Shown here: positions 19,409 through 31,797 of the stretch, piece after piece
Position numbering within the stretch: the stretch's first letter is position 1
How the letters are laid out: each line of letters opens with the position of its first letter
DNA from: Pseudovirgaria hyperparasitica
Taxonomy: Eukaryota; Ascomycota; Dothideomycetes; Acrospermales; Acrospermaceae
Reading direction: 5' to 3'
Assembly (NCBI RefSeq): GCF_010093815.1
Contig: NW_022985549.1
Span: 2,810,804-2,874,803 of the forward strand
DNA length: 64,000 bases
Made by a program: the position numbers and the translations under genes
Notes under the pieces: generated by a model
The model's input: the letters and a program-made list of their open reading frames with translations, nothing else
Databases searched by the model: none
Told to the model about the DNA's origin: nothing

Positions 19409-21219
19409 GATGGCATGTGTGAGCTGAGAGCTCCGTTTGCTTCGCGGTGAAAGATGAAGACAGGTGGTGTGGTTGATACTTTGGTATCGCTGGTATTCGT
19501 CTTATTTTTTTCTGTCTGGAATCCTGCCTGAAGAAGTCTTTCGTCAGTCACACAGTGTAGTAAGAGAACAAAGAAGGGTCCCAGGTCCTATACGTACTGT
19601 GTTCGTAGGCGCACAGGAGACAATGGCTCAGCTAGAATGCAATAATGTAGATATGCGATCCTGCGCGACAGACTTCAAAGCGAAAAAACAGACAAAAAGA
19701 ACCAGCAGACGATGTCGCAAGAAGAAGAAACGTGGATGGGTGGTCGTGTTTGAGAGGAACAGGTATACCTAGTCAGCGCTTCGCACAGCCCCTCGAGAGG
19801 CTGCGCAATGATCTCAGTCTGCTGGACGGCGGGAATGCGGCAACCAATTGATCCTTGGGATGCGACGCGATGCGCGGCAGTTTGCCACAACACGTGTGCA
19901 GCAATCACATTCAAAGGTGCAAAGATCACCGGCAATCTTTTCACCGACACCTACGTATATTTATAGGGCTGCATTGAAGGACAATGGAAATTGATGGTCC
20001 TACCCTGCATCCCGGCTCCAGGATTTGATGCTGCCAAGAAACGCCACCCAAAGCTTCCCTGCGCTTCGGAGTGTGCCCGAGCTGAAACGTGCTGCTTGGC
20101 TTCTGACTTCAAGATTTCTTGGAAAAGGCTTCGACCGTGAGAGTTTTCTACATCATCAGAATTTCAGCTAGCCTATCAACTTCCATTATCACACTGCAAT
20201 CCAGGGCTATCGATCTTTATTGGCGCGCTCTCCCACTACACAGCTTACGGGCCTCTGCTTACCCCGACACGCAGATTAGTGCTGAAAATAGCTCAATCAA
20301 GACCCCATACACTGCTTGGCACTCATGTCTACTTTCAAAGAGCGGCTCTTCTGTCACTCAATATATCTTTCTCTGAAGCACTCCGTACGAGCATATCACG
20401 AAGTCAGTAATACCGGGTGTAGACCAAAATCTATCTGAGAAAATTATAATTAGCTTGGTATATGCGAGCAGATTCCAGGTCAACATATCCGGATCTATCT
20501 ACAAATGATTTTTTCCAGGATACATGCTACAGCCAAACATCAGTACGGTCCCCTCTGGCCCGGAACAGATACCTAGAGAGCGAACAAATACAGGACGTTC
20601 ATCAGGCGTGCTTTAAACACGATTACGGTCTAACTGACGACCTGTCGTTCAGCACCAAGGGAACTTATTATATCCTACTGTACTCAATCCCACGTAACAG
20701 ACACTCAAGGCTTGTTCCAGATCGTTCTGTGATGTGCTGAATTCTGCAGTGAATATTCGGGACTTGGTCATATGAGCCGCCTCTGGCAACAATCTTGCTC
20801 CACTTCGGATATGACGTTTCGAACGCAAACGCACGCCAGATGGCACTCATAGCCAAGGATCTTAGCTGCCCCTAATCTGAAAATCTATTTGCAAGGAAGA
20901 TCTACACTTGTGTGCACGTCTAAGAGAATGAGCAAAGTTATAGAATTCACACAGCTTACATTACTATATGACCACCAGGAGCTTTACTCGGCAACATGTC
21001 CATTGGTGGTATTCCAGACGCTTGGCTTGTGCATGTGCACATCATAGATTCGCGCAGAGGCTCTTGGACGATGAGGCGTATTCAATGCGCCTTCAAGATT
21101 ACAAACAATTCTTTGGTACGACTGTTGTAGACAGGTAACAATGCATACGACATTCCAGACTACTGACTGCAAGATGTACTCCACAGACCATTACAACGAG
21201 AAATCACCCAGTCAATGTA
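19409..21219. other. 1.8-kb intergenic region
   Basis: Promoter side of the TMEM184-like gene and 3' side of the first P450 gene. Short ORFs on both strands (for example 19950-19675 minus and 20119-20376 plus) have no recognisable domain and no clear splice partners. AT content is higher than in the first 7 kb. No transposon ends or RNA genes were recognised. Confidence 0.5.
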
Positions 21220-23030
21220 CTATTCCTCTGACCTTGTAGCTTCGACTTCTGGCTTCTTCCGCTTCCTAAACTCCAGCACGCCTTCCTGTTTTGGAAAGAT
21301 GAATTCATGGGCTGCAACATTGGCAGGCCTCTCAGTGCCCACCGGAAGCCTCCAGTCATAGTCCATAAGAAGTCTTACCAATATGGTCTTGATCTCCAGG
21401 CTTGCGAAGAATCTGCCGGGGCAAGCGAACTTGCCCTTGCCGAAATTCAAGATGTTTTCCTCAGTCGTTGCGAACTGGTGTAGGTGTCCCTGACCTTCTT
21501 GCGATCGTAGATCGAAATACCTCCAGGGTTGGAATTCTTCTGGGTCTGGCGTAACTAAAGGATCGTTCTGGATGGCATTAACTGGCATGGTAATATGAGC
21601 TCCCTTCGGAAGAACCATTCCGTCTGAGAGTATATGGTCGCGTTGCATGATACGGTGGTATGAGAGGAGTGTAGGCGGGTTGTGTCGTTGAGATTCCCGC
21701 ATCAACGAATCAAGGCGTTTTAGCTTGTAGAAGCTGGTCTTATCCCAGCTCATACAATCGCCTTTCTCTTTGACAACAGAATCAATCTCTTCAAGAAGAA
21801 TTGGTATACACTCCGGATGAGCGGCTAGATCATACAGCACATGGACAGCATTCATCTGAGACGTGTGGATTGATGCAAGCGATATAACGACTTCAAGGTG
21901 TGCCAGATCTTGCGGTTTGGATTCAGCCTCGGACGCTATTTCGATCATCCAGGATAGCAATGACATCTGCTTCTCTGTTTGGTAGCCTTTACGCCAGGCA
22001 GCTTGACGCTCTTTGATTTCCGGTGTCAACAACCGCTTGGCTCGACGTATGTAGTTATTTGCGCGCCACACTGAGGGAAGGAACCAGGAGACAATGCCGT
22101 GGAGAAACCGTGGGAACATCCGAAGGATTACCAAGGATATGAAGGCTGATGTCTACAATCAATAATCTGCCTTCATGCTTAGGATTCGATCTATACCTAC
22201 TGTTCTCTGTGAACTCAGTCGAAATCTCGAGCCATTCTTCGCTGCGACACAGTGGGACCCCTAGAAAGACCCGTGCACTGACACGGGCGACAAGCCGAAG
22301 AATGCTATGATAAGGTTTTATTTGCACCCATTCCCCTGAGTCTGTAAGAATGAGCTCAGTGTAATGACTAGCGATGTCTTACCATTGCTTTCAGGTATCT
22401 CCATATTGATTGCATATTCCAGTTCTTCCTGCATAGGACGAGCCAGTCTATTCAGATTCGGAGTGAGTTTCTCCTGTAGAGTTCTGAAGTGGAGATTATT
22501 TTTCAGAATGATATTCATGTTAGTGTGACTTCCCGATAAATTGAACGCATGGGCCGCTGTTGGACTGGCAATGTCTATAGGGAGGGAGCGCAACTCTTTG
22601 ACATATCTCGGCGGAAGAACCAGCATATCCACGTCAGCTCTGGTGAATTTCCAGATACGGTTGGGAAACTGATAAAGTCAGCCTATAGTATCTAAGTAGT
22701 CTGTGTGCATGAACGGACTTTCTTATAGCCGCCGTTCAAGATTTCGGCTGCTCTTCTGAAAAAGTTCCAAGAGGACCAAATCTGCGGCTCCCATGCCGAA
22801 CGGACACTGTAGAGAGGGACTTCATTATCGTTGGCTGAGATCGTCACAACGGAACTGAGGCTCGTAATCCCTATGATCAGTAAAACAGCAATTGTTGCAA
22901 CCTGATATGGGTGTTCAAGTGCGTATTGTACTCCTAGTCTTAAAGGCTTTTGTAGAGACTCGATTTTGACAGCGTCTGGAATCCTACTGAAGAGATATGG
23001 TGCGTAGCCTACTGCTTTAGGGTGATCCAT
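21220..23030 (-). CDS. Cytochrome P450 (ent-kaurene-oxidase-like group)
   Basis: Haem-thiolate monooxygenase on the ER membrane. Exons: 23030-22719, 22668-22383, 22341-22201, 22145-21220; 554 aa. A hydrophobic anchor sits near residues 41-60 (YQVATIAVLLIIGITSLSSV). The I-helix region is ISLASIHTSQMNAVHVLYDL, where the usual Ala/Gly-Gly-x-Asp/Glu-Thr-Thr is replaced by SIHTSQ, as in the CYP68/CYP503-like fungal enzymes. The K-helix ExxR is MRESQR, the PERF region is FQPWRYFDLR, and the haem loop is NFGKGKFACPGRFFASLEIK with Cys ligand. Close relatives often oxidise terpenoids, but no terpene synthase is present here. The C-terminus is basic and charged (RKRKKPEVEATRSEE). Confidence 0.88.
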
Positions 23031-24209
23031 CTCGACAAGCTTAACAGAAGGTAAGGAATGCGTACTACAGGATTCGGAGCCTAAATGCTCAGGTGTAGTA
23101 TATCACGATCAAGATCCTATACTAAAGTTGTAAATCAGATACTTGATATCTCGGTCACAATCTGACCGGCAGTAGGCCCTAAGGGTGTGACAGTATCAAT
23201 ATCAGGAGTTTCAATCAAGAGTCTGATCTGACCAGGTCATTGATGTCACCTTCCTCCCCAGACCTACCCGTATTCCCAACATCCAATGGCTACCTGGTAG
23301 TTACAAAGAAGAGCTGTTTAGCCCATGCTCTGATAGCAGCATTTGTGGCTGCACTTCTACACGTTCTATTGGTGCGCTCCCCACGTTTATGGCAGCAAGT
23401 GTAGGTCAATGGACAGAGATTGCGTACTGCGACTAGGTGCTTGCATGCGTAAAGCATATATCAAACACGGAGACTGGTTACGCTTCGCCAATCCACTGCG
23501 GCCATAGTCCCTGCGAAGAGCTGGGTTCCACGTTCGGACTTCATTCCGTATCTACATAGCAGATGCCTTATACTCCAGGTCTGTCGTTCATGCTGACTGC
23601 ATTTCTTGATCGACAGGCTTATCTCGTCAACCTCGCAGCTGTGAAAGCGGGTGGTTTATCCCGCCTTGGCACGCGGAGAGGTAAGCTCCTGTAGCTGTTG
23701 TGAAACCTCGCCTACATGCCAAAGGTTCACGTATCCATGGGTCTTTAACAGGGGTTCATACATGCCCCGGAATCAGAGGAAATATGTGCGCGAGTCAGCT
23801 GTAAATACGCGCAACAGAGAGCAATTTGGTCACCGGTCACGCCTATCCATCATTCATAGCCCGTGTTCTTTCGTATACAGAGACACTCGCGTGAGGCCGT
23901 TGTACCACCTGCAACTTGCTTGTTTGAAGTGTTGTGAAACAATCACTCGGCGTGTAAAAACGAAAGTGGCACAGTACCGCCACACCGGTCACTTGGTATC
24001 CTGACTCGGTATGGCCTCGCGACCACCTCGTACCTAGTTCGTCGAGGTAAGGGCGATCATGGCCGTGGATCAATGGATACCGTTAGCCGTATGCTCAAGT
24101 CGTGCACTTTGAAGCCTTATGACCTCAATCGCTCGAAGCTCCCTGAATACTCGAACTCTGTGGTCAGACTGTCATCAATTTCTGTTCGCGACTTATCTCA
24201 AAGCTCGAT
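23031..24209. other. Intergenic between divergent P450 and GST genes
   Basis: About 1.2 kb between the P450 start on the minus strand and the GST start on the plus strand, so a shared bidirectional promoter is possible. Near 23155-23230 several degenerate TGATATC/TCTGATC-type strings occur. No coding sequence was recognised; the ORF at 23651-24004 has no family features. Confidence 0.45.
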
Positions 24210-25080
24210 ATGGCTAAGAATCTCATTCTCTACAATGCTGGTTAGTACTCGTTCTAAAGTGACATAGATGGTGCTAATCTCAGCTTCCGAACAATAGAAG
24301 GAGGGCCCAATCCGTTCAAGGTAGGATCATGCAAAGAGTAAATTTCTCGATACTCAACATTGTCATGCAGGTGATGATTATTCTCGAAGAATTGGGAGTA
24401 CCGTACGAAGAGTCATTCGTACCCTATAGTGAATTGAAGAAAGAGAAGTACGAGAGCATCAACCCTAATGGTCGTGTGCCATCTTTGGTCGATCCCAACA
24501 CGGGCCTGACTATCTGGGAATCTGGTGCGATCTGTGAGTATCTTCTGGAAACCTACGACAAGGATTTCAAAATCTCCCATCCAGAGAGCCCGGAGAAGTG
24601 GGCCGAGAAACAATGGCTATTCTACCAGGTCTCAGGCCAAGGTCCTTATTGGGGACAAGCTGCATGGTGAGTGTCGGACTTCTTTCACTTCGAGTATATC
24701 TAAGCAGGTCTCACAGGTTCAACATATACCATCCGGAGAAGATTCGCTCAGTACAGGACCGTTACATGAACGAAACGAAACGTATCATTGCTGTGATCGA
24801 CAAGCATCTCGCATCCAGACCAGAAGGTTCGACTTCGCATCCTGTTCTCGTTGGGGACAAAGTGACCTATGCGGACCTTTTCTTTGTCATGTGGCACAAT
24901 TCGCTCCCTTACATATTCATGGGCTTCCCAGATGAGTTCAACGAAGATGACTACCCTGCACATAAGAAGTGGCTCGCGGGCTTGAAAGAGCGAGATTCAG
25001 TAAAGAAGGCATGCAAGGCTCAGATGGAGGCTATCACTGCTGCCCAAGCGAAGGCTAAAGCAAAGACTGACGCTGAGTGA
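24210..25080 (+). CDS. Glutathione S-transferase, Ure2-like fungal class
   Basis: Conjugates or reduces electrophiles with glutathione in the cytosol. Exons: 24210-24240, 24301-24320, 24371-24666, 24717-25080; 236 aa. The N-terminal thioredoxin-like domain reads MAKNLILYNAGGPNPFKVMI, then ILEELGVPYEESFV and INPNGRVPSLVDPNTGLTIW followed by ESGAICEYLLETYD. That contains the cis-Pro (RVPSL) and the E-S-G glutathione-binding pair. The helical C-terminal domain has KWLFYQVSGQGPYWGQAAWF-like family text (here EKQWLFYQVSGQGPYWGQA) and VTYADLFFVMWH. The second exon is only 20 nt. The gene is convergent with the laccase, 324 bp away. Confidence 0.9.
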
Positions 25081-25404
25081 AGCGGTACGCTTATGTCCTT
25101 CTATTATGGGTGTCCTTGGAAGCTAAGAATATATTGGCAATTGCACTTGTTGGTCATGAAATGCAGTTGCGAAGCTAGAAAGACATTCTTGACTCTCAAA
25201 GGGGGACTTTAAGCTTGCGTTATATAGTTTACCGGACCTCTGGTATCACTCATAGCTTCTACGTACCGAAATTCATACTTGACAATGGTCATAAGATATC
25301 CATGACGAGCATCCTGTCTGCACAGATCAATGGTGTATGATTCAATTTATCAAGCCACCTATGCAACCTTTAATTCTTTCACTAAGATACGAAAAGTGTT
25401 TAGC

Positions 25405-27334
25405 CTAAAATAGCCTCAAGCCAGAATCCGGTTGATCGACTAAATGTGTTCTTGCATATTCGCGCCATATGACGCAAACATCATGCACACTGCTAGGTAC
25501 TGTCTGTTGCTCGATCTGTTTCTTGCCATAAGCGATGTTGACGTACATGCCTAGCGCCAGATGCGTGAAAATGTGGCAGTGGAATGGCCAGATTCCTGGA
25601 TTATCCAACCGAAATTGAATGACCAGATAGCTTGGCGTGATGGTTCCGTTCAGCATGTTATTAGTGCTGTATGCTGCCAACATCTGATGAGTATCCCGTC
25701 GAAGTGGATTATCTGTCCGTACGGACCCATTCCAGGTTCCAATACCTTCTGCCAGTATCGAGAAATCGTGGCCATGCAAATGCATAGGATGTGGACGTGG
25801 CCAAAAGTTACGCATGACGATTCTCAAAGACGTGTTGTAGCTGAAGTCGTCAAGAACAGATTGCGGAGGAGCTTGAGCTAAGCTGAAGACCGGATCTGCA
25901 GCCTGCTCTAGTAACGCATTGTTGAAGTCAGCACGAAATGTTCGATTGTTAGTAAAAAATAACCTGGTGCCAGTAGCGTTGGCCCCGAAGGTAAAGTCGT
26001 AGTGCTGCGTGTAGGAAGGCGTAGTCTCTGGGCTATCATGTTCGAAGGGGGTTGCCTTGTTCAATTCGGTCTTGTTACATCAGCGATAAGTCGACTGTCA
26101 CTTACAGGGTAGCTTACAGTGTTACATGCATTGAGAGTGCGGTTTGTCGGTGTACTCGAGGGCTCAACACTACAATCTGCACCTTCGTAGTATATGGCAG
26201 CAAGTGCGAAAGGCTGTTTGACTGTAGAACAACTTCTGTCTGCGGTTGCACGCATCCAATAGCTGTCCCCAGGCTCCCCAGTACCATTGACTAGCACTTC
26301 TACTCTCTGACCTGGCGATAGGCTGACAACATCCGTAACAAACGGATCGACTTGAACGAAGTCAAGAGCGACAACTGTCAACATGTGTCCGTCAATAGAA
26401 AAGTGTTCGAAAGGCTCTGCACCTGAGTTCACTATACGAAGTAAATGAATCTTTCCGCTGCGAAATCGGTCGAAGGTCGAAACTTTCACTGCCGAAGAAC
26501 ACGTGAGATTTGTTTTCGAGCAATCGAATGGCCTGGTTACAATTATTCGCTGGACGTGTCCCCATGGAGAATGACAACATACATCTTGCCATTTATCAGA
26601 TTATTATCGCTTTGAACAACTCTCGCCTGCATTGTCGCGTCGATTAATTCACGGTAATCTCTATGATATCGCTCACTCTGTCTTCGATCAGATATGGGAT
26701 TAGAAGGATAAACCTGGCTTACTATCATGACAAGACCTATATCTATATCGTAATCGAAGTTTGAAGGTCCGTCAATAATTATACCTCCAAATAAACCACC
26801 AACCAACTGTCCTGAGAAATGAGAGTGCCACCAGCTACTTCCTACCCGATCTGCTATAAAGCGGTAGGTGAAAGACTCTCCAGGAGGAATTGGACACATG
26901 GATACTGAGGGTACACCATCCATGAATATGGAGTCCTTTTGAAGGAGACCATGCCAATGAATAGCTGTGCCCGTCTCCGGGCCTGTAATGCGATTGTTGA
27001 CTTTGACTACAAAGACATCACCTAGGTTTGCTCGTATCGTTGGTCCAGGAAAATGACCATTCACTAGCAGGAGGCTAGCGTTGACGCCATCTGGTGCGGC
27101 ATATTCACGGGTAATGTTGAACGTATAGTGACGCTCACGCGCATGGTGATTGTTGGTGCGGGTATCCTGTGAGCTTTTCTGACGATAGTCGACGAGTGTT
27201 CTGGAAGTCTCTGACACCCCAGCCAAATTTAAGACCGGTGGAGGGTGGAGCAAGACATCTGATGCCAAAGTTTCTCGGGGCGAATCTCTCAAAGCTGCAC
27301 TTAGAGTGAACAACAGCAAATAGGCAAACTTCAT
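25405..27334 (-). CDS. Secreted laccase (multicopper oxidase, ascomycete type)
   Basis: Oxidises phenolic substrates with reduction of O2 to water. Exons: 27334-26583, 26532-26118, 26070-25405; 610 aa. The start at MKFAYLLLFTLSAALRDS gives a signal peptide; in-frame upstream Met codons would bury it. Copper ligands: L1 IHWHGLLQKD, L2 SWWHSHFSGQ, L3 HPMHLHGHDF, L4 FHCHIFTHLALGM (T1 Cys, axial Met). The join between exons 1 and 2 restores LINGKMPFDC, the usual LINGxG/C region. Many N-glycosylation sequons are present (NITR, NASL, NGTG, NRTF, NTSL, NGSV, NGTI). The C-terminus ends DSGL followed by RLF, resembling the processed C-terminal plug of ascomycete laccases. Possible roles are melanin or phenolic chemistry; the substrate cannot be read. 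Confidence 0.92.
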
Positions 27335-28267
27335 CCTGCAGGGGAGTTGTAGCGATGACCAAAACATTCTATGAAAAGAGGCAGAGGAAAGACATGCAGT
27401 CTTGTAGCGGCTGAGGTACAACAGTAACACATGATTGGATGGACGGCTTAAAGCCAGGGGAACCTTTGAATCCATGCCACTGACCTCTATTTGGTTGTAC
27501 AAGGAGCGGGGATCTCTCCTGATTCAGTATGATCACCTCCTATTGCGTACCCGACCATGACTTCTAAACGTAAAAGCAAGACCAGCATACCTGTTGGTTC
27601 ATTCATGCACACAAATTTAGGCTCCCCTGATCGAACCCTTGTTGTATTTTCCCTCGAGCATTTTGCTACTGTCATTGTACTTGTCATCCAAACTCGTACC
27701 GACCGCCTTCCACAAAATACTCAGCTTGGATATGGTCGGAAAAAATCATGGAACTTGTGAAATTCCTGTTCATATACATGTCCATACACTTCGCAACATC
27801 AAGCGGGTGAAATTATTCCGTCACAACACGCGAGTGCGCTGACAGCCTGGCAATGGACAGGCCTCATCGGCCAGAGCGTGAACATCCCACGCCGATCCCA
27901 AGCCATTCCAACATTCGGCGAGAAAGTCCAGAGGCGATGATAAGCTGCAGTACGAAGTGCTGGAAGGTATCAGCAACCTATCACCGCTAGCCAGGGCTTT
28001 GTTGGACCCGGGGTATTCCGAAGCTCGTCAGAGTACCTATTTTAAGAGAGTAAACCATAGACTTGATCGAGAGAAACGAGGAAACCGTTGTCATATGTCC
28101 CTCGAGCTCGTAAAGACGCGCAAGGTAGTTTCCTGGGATGAGAAACCCGGGTCCAGGGCAGTATGATATAGCCCCTGATGCGCTCAGCTTTATATGCTCC
28201 GTCTCAGCTTTCGTAGCTTGCTCATTATGACAAAACTTTGTTAATTACAACCGTTGAAGATTTCGCT
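27335..28267. other. Intergenic between divergent laccase and SAT4-type gene
   Basis: 933 bp of promoter DNA for both neighbours. Short ORFs only, no recognised motif clusters or repeats. Confidence 0.45.
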
Positions 28268-29600
28268 ATGACACTTCTACCATTAGCTAAGAGTGAGCTT
28301 GCGGCATGTATAACAGTACTTTCACTTGCGACAATCGCGGTAGCCCTTCGCATGGTTGCGCGGTTCACAAAAAGGCTCCGTCTTGGCATTGATGACTATC
28401 TCATCATATTTTGCTGGGTAATTAACCATTCCGACCATACTGAGGCCCTACTGACATAGACATAGCTGATGGCTTCTGGATTATGCGGGTCAGGAATCTA
28501 TGCCGGCGCAACAAATCTTCACGCAAGACCGATCAAAACTCGTACCTTGGATCAATTTATCGCCGCTGCCAAGGTAAGAAGCAGGAGACCCGAAGGTCGA
28601 TGTTGGTTACTGATTCTTCCCAGATCAACTTTACGAATATCCTCCTCTGGTATCTTTGTTTCGGACTAATCAAGATTTCGGTCCTCGTTTTCTATCAACG
28701 ACTCTTTACGTTCCGGAGATTCAAGATCTTATCAAACATCTTAATAGGCATCATTGTGCTATGGATGCTGTGCGCAGAGTTGGTACGTAGACTGATCGCA
28801 GTGACAGTGGTCGGGCAAGACTGACGCCAATAGCTTTTCCTTGCCAGGAGGAAGCCTTCACTGTTTTGGAATTATACAGTGCAAATATCAGATGCCAAGA
28901 AGCCAAAAAAGATAGACTTTGAAAACTGGATGCTCGCAAACGCATGTATCAATACGTCTCTAGACATTGCTGTCCTTTGTTTTCCATTGCCGGTTATTAG
29001 AAGCCTTCATATGGGAAGAGCCAAAAAGACCTTGTTATTCTTCGTCTTCGGCTCTGGAGCATTGTGAGTTGCTACACATGCTATATGCTCTCCGGCTGCT
29101 GACTACTCTTAGCTGTGTGGTCGCCTCTGCTGTCACTCTATCATATCGAGTGAAAGCCGCAACAATAGTGACTATCTCCGACGGATCAGGTAGGAATAGC
29201 TTTGGTGATACATTACAGTAACTAAGTTGATTATTCTCTAGCACTTGTCACATGGAATGTTGTCTGGGGAAACATAGAAGTATGCTCGTCGATTGTGGCC
29301 GCTTGTCTTCCTACTCTTGCGCCTCTCTTCGAGGTCACGCAAGGCATACTGAATAGCATTCGCTCACGTCTCGCATCACTCTCGCTTAGCTGGTCACGCT
29401 CTAGGTCAGTATTGCAGGATGAGGAGTCTTTGAGGCTTAACAGGATTGCTACTGGGAGCAAAGACGTCACGTCAACCGCAGCAGCGAGTCCTCGTGGTAG
29501 AACTGTTAGTGAGAAGAGCTATGACTCCGAGAAGCCCGAGCCTCTCAGCAAACCTCAGAACAGATTCGTTATGCATGCGAATGAGTTCGATGGATACTGA
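28268..29600 (+). CDS. SAT4/Pth11-like (fungal rhodopsin-domain) integral membrane protein
   Basis: Seven-helix membrane protein of the fungal family often listed as integral membrane protein, Pth11-like or rhodopsin domain-containing. It has no CFEM domain, so it belongs to the short form. Exons: 28268-28417, 28466-28573, 28624-28782, 28834-29063, 29113-29189, 29242-29600; 360 aa. Family marks: ALRMVARFTKRLRLGIDDYL (R-x-x-x-R then DDY), LLWYLCFGLIKISVLVFYQR, a Cys and Trp in PSLFWNYTVQ, LPVIRSLHMGRAKK (basic loop), and WNVVWGNIEVCSSIVAACLP (G-x-x-E). The C-terminal tail is Ser-rich. The ATG at 28268 is used because the in-frame codon at 28238 is TTG. Family members of this kind often lie in accessory or cluster regions. 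The function is unknown. Confidence 0.87.
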
Positions 29601-30083
29601 ACTTCTATATCATTTTGAAGGATATACGTAACCTCTAGGCGAATGGAAGAATCGACCAAAGGAGCACAAAGGGTTTCTGGCATGTTTCTTGAGGAAACCT
29701 TCGAGGTTGTTTATAACACTTTCCCTACATATGACGTTAGTTTCATCTATGACTTAACCCCTGCCCATATAGTCGTTTTAGTGCAACTCTGGCCCGCGAG
29801 AGAGAGAAAGAGGGAGAAAGAGAGAACATGACTTCAGCTACCGCTCGAAAGGATCCTAGCTGCTGACGTGAGCAACGTAGTATTCATCTGGCAGTGATGT
29901 AACCAGGTAGCTCAAAGTTCTGGTGATAGCTTGGCTCGTCCGTCCATACAGCATCCCTGCAGCCCAACAGATCTCGCAAGAGTCGCTTAGGTCCATGTGC
30001 GAAGCTGAACTTATCATGATTATTATTGTTTAATCCTAATGGCTATCATGATATATCTACCCACATGTTATCAGTATCATTAG
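29601..30083. other. Intergenic before the second P450
   Basis: About 0.5 kb containing a purine run GAGAGAGAGAAAGAGGGAG around 29799-29823. No gene seen; presumably the P450 promoter. Confidence 0.4.
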
Positions 30084-31797
30084 ATGAACGATACGCCAAA
30101 TGCCGGCCCTCTGATCATGATGCCTACCCCTTCTATACTTGTTGTAGCTCTATGTGCTCTAATTCTGGTGAAGAGCTCGCCAAATTTTCATTCCAGTATA
30201 ACTAATATAACTAGTATCTATGTCATTGCATCAGGTACAATTGGTACTCAAGTCCCCTCGCTCGCCTGCCAGGTCCGCCTCTCTGGAGCGTCTCCAGACT
30301 ACCTTTCATACTGTCCTTATGGAGAGGGCGACTTGTATACGACGTATTCGACATGCACAAGAAGTGAGTAGGACTGCCGAGGATCTTTCTCTTATGAACT
30401 AATGTTGGTCGGCAGATATGGAGATGTTGTGAGAATCGCGCCAGATGAGGTATCATTTGCAAGTGGCGAAGCATGGAAAGATATATACTGCCGACGGCCC
30501 GGTCATCAACCCTTCCTCAAGAACCCGATCTGGTGGGGAGAGATGGCAGGGCGCGCAGAGTCTATTGTGAGCGTTCCCTCTTGGGATGGCCATGAGAAAC
30601 ACAGGAAGATGATTTCGCATTGCTTCAGCGACCGAGCCCTCAACGACGAAGAATCGCTGGTACAAGCTCACGTCAATCTACTGATAAATACTCTTTGTGC
30701 AAAAGTCGAAGAGTCACCAACCATGACAGCCATGGTCAATATGGTAGACTGGTACTCGTTTACAACATTCGATATCATTGGAGAGCTTTGTTTCGGTGAT
30801 CGAGAAGCCTTTGGGTGCCTGAAAAACAGCAATTATCATCCTTGGATCAAACAGATTGCAACCTATTTCAAGTACGGGTCGCTTATGGCTACAATACGCT
30901 TCTATCCTCTCCTTGCAAACATTGTACACCGTTGTATTCCCCGTCATGTGTACGATGCCCAAGAGAAAAACTATCAATGGGCGGTTAGGAAAGTCCGCGA
31001 AAGACTCAATTCAGATACTCCACAAAGGGATTTTATGAGCACAATAAGTCCTTACTTGAAAGGCTTCGGAGGCGCCCGAGATGAGAGTGGCATTAGTATG
31101 GCAGAGCTGGAAAGTAACTTCTATGTGCTAGTTAATGCTGGTAGTAGCACATGCACCACTGTACTTTGCGGAGCAACCAGCTACTTGATGAAGAGCCCTG
31201 AGGCTATGCTCACATTACGCAAAGAGCTAAGAGCACGATTCAAGAACACTTCTGAGATGACGTTCTCGAAGCTCGCTAATTTACCTTATCTCAACGCTGT
31301 CATTGAGGAGTCTCTGAGATTAGCTCCTCCTGTTGGAGGAGCACTCTCACATGTTGTACCCCCTGGCGGTGATACTGTCTGTGGTATTTGGCTACCTGGA
31401 GGTGTAAGTATTCTTGTTACTACCTTGTGTAGTCCTAGCTGATATTTTCACGTGATAGACTCAAGTTGGCGTACACCAGTGGTCAGCATTTCGAAACCCT
31501 TTGAAGTTCCACAACGCTGATGCGTTCAAACCGGAGCGCTGGCTTGCTGAGATCAAGACTGAGAATTCTCCATTTTTATCAGACGATCGTGAGACTGTAA
31601 GTGCATTCTCAGTCGGATCGTGGATGTGTATCGGTAAAAATCTCGCCATGGCCGAACTGCGTCTAATAATATCTCGGATGGTGTGGAGGTTCAACATCGC
31701 TGAAGGGAGAAATAAAGTAATATGGTCAGAGCAGAAGCAATATGTGCAGATGGAGTTGGACAACCTCGAAGTTGAGTTGTCTATGCTAGAAGAATGA
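30084..31797 (+). CDS. Cytochrome P450 (CYP65 / trichodermin-hydroxylase-like group)
   Basis: Membrane-anchored monooxygenase. Exons: 30084-30167, 30215-30363, 30416-31403, 31459-31797; 519 aa. The first intron is only 47 nt (30168-30214). Splicing it links the anchor (SILVVALCALIL) to IRYNWYSSPLARLPGPP, the expected post-anchor Pro-rich hinge. Other marks: KKYGDVVRIAPDEVSF, the I-helix NFYVLVNAGSSTCTTVLCG (A-G-S-S-T), the ExxR in AVIEESLRLAPP, FKPERW, and haem loop FSVGSWMCIGKNLAMAEL. The haem loop has Trp where Arg is commonest (FxxGxRxCxG). This is the longest open frame of the accessory block. No cyclase or synthase lies nearby, so the substrate cannot be inferred. Confidence 0.88.

Noticed and set aside
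19675-19950. 91-codon minus-strand ORF upstream of the TMEM184-like gene
   Set aside because: Lies in the expected promoter, with no recognised family and unusual composition.
30064-30370. Apparent frame conflict between the membrane anchor and body of the second P450
   Set aside because: Resolved by a 47-nt intron (30168-30214) that restores a normal P450 N-terminus, so the gene is not broken.
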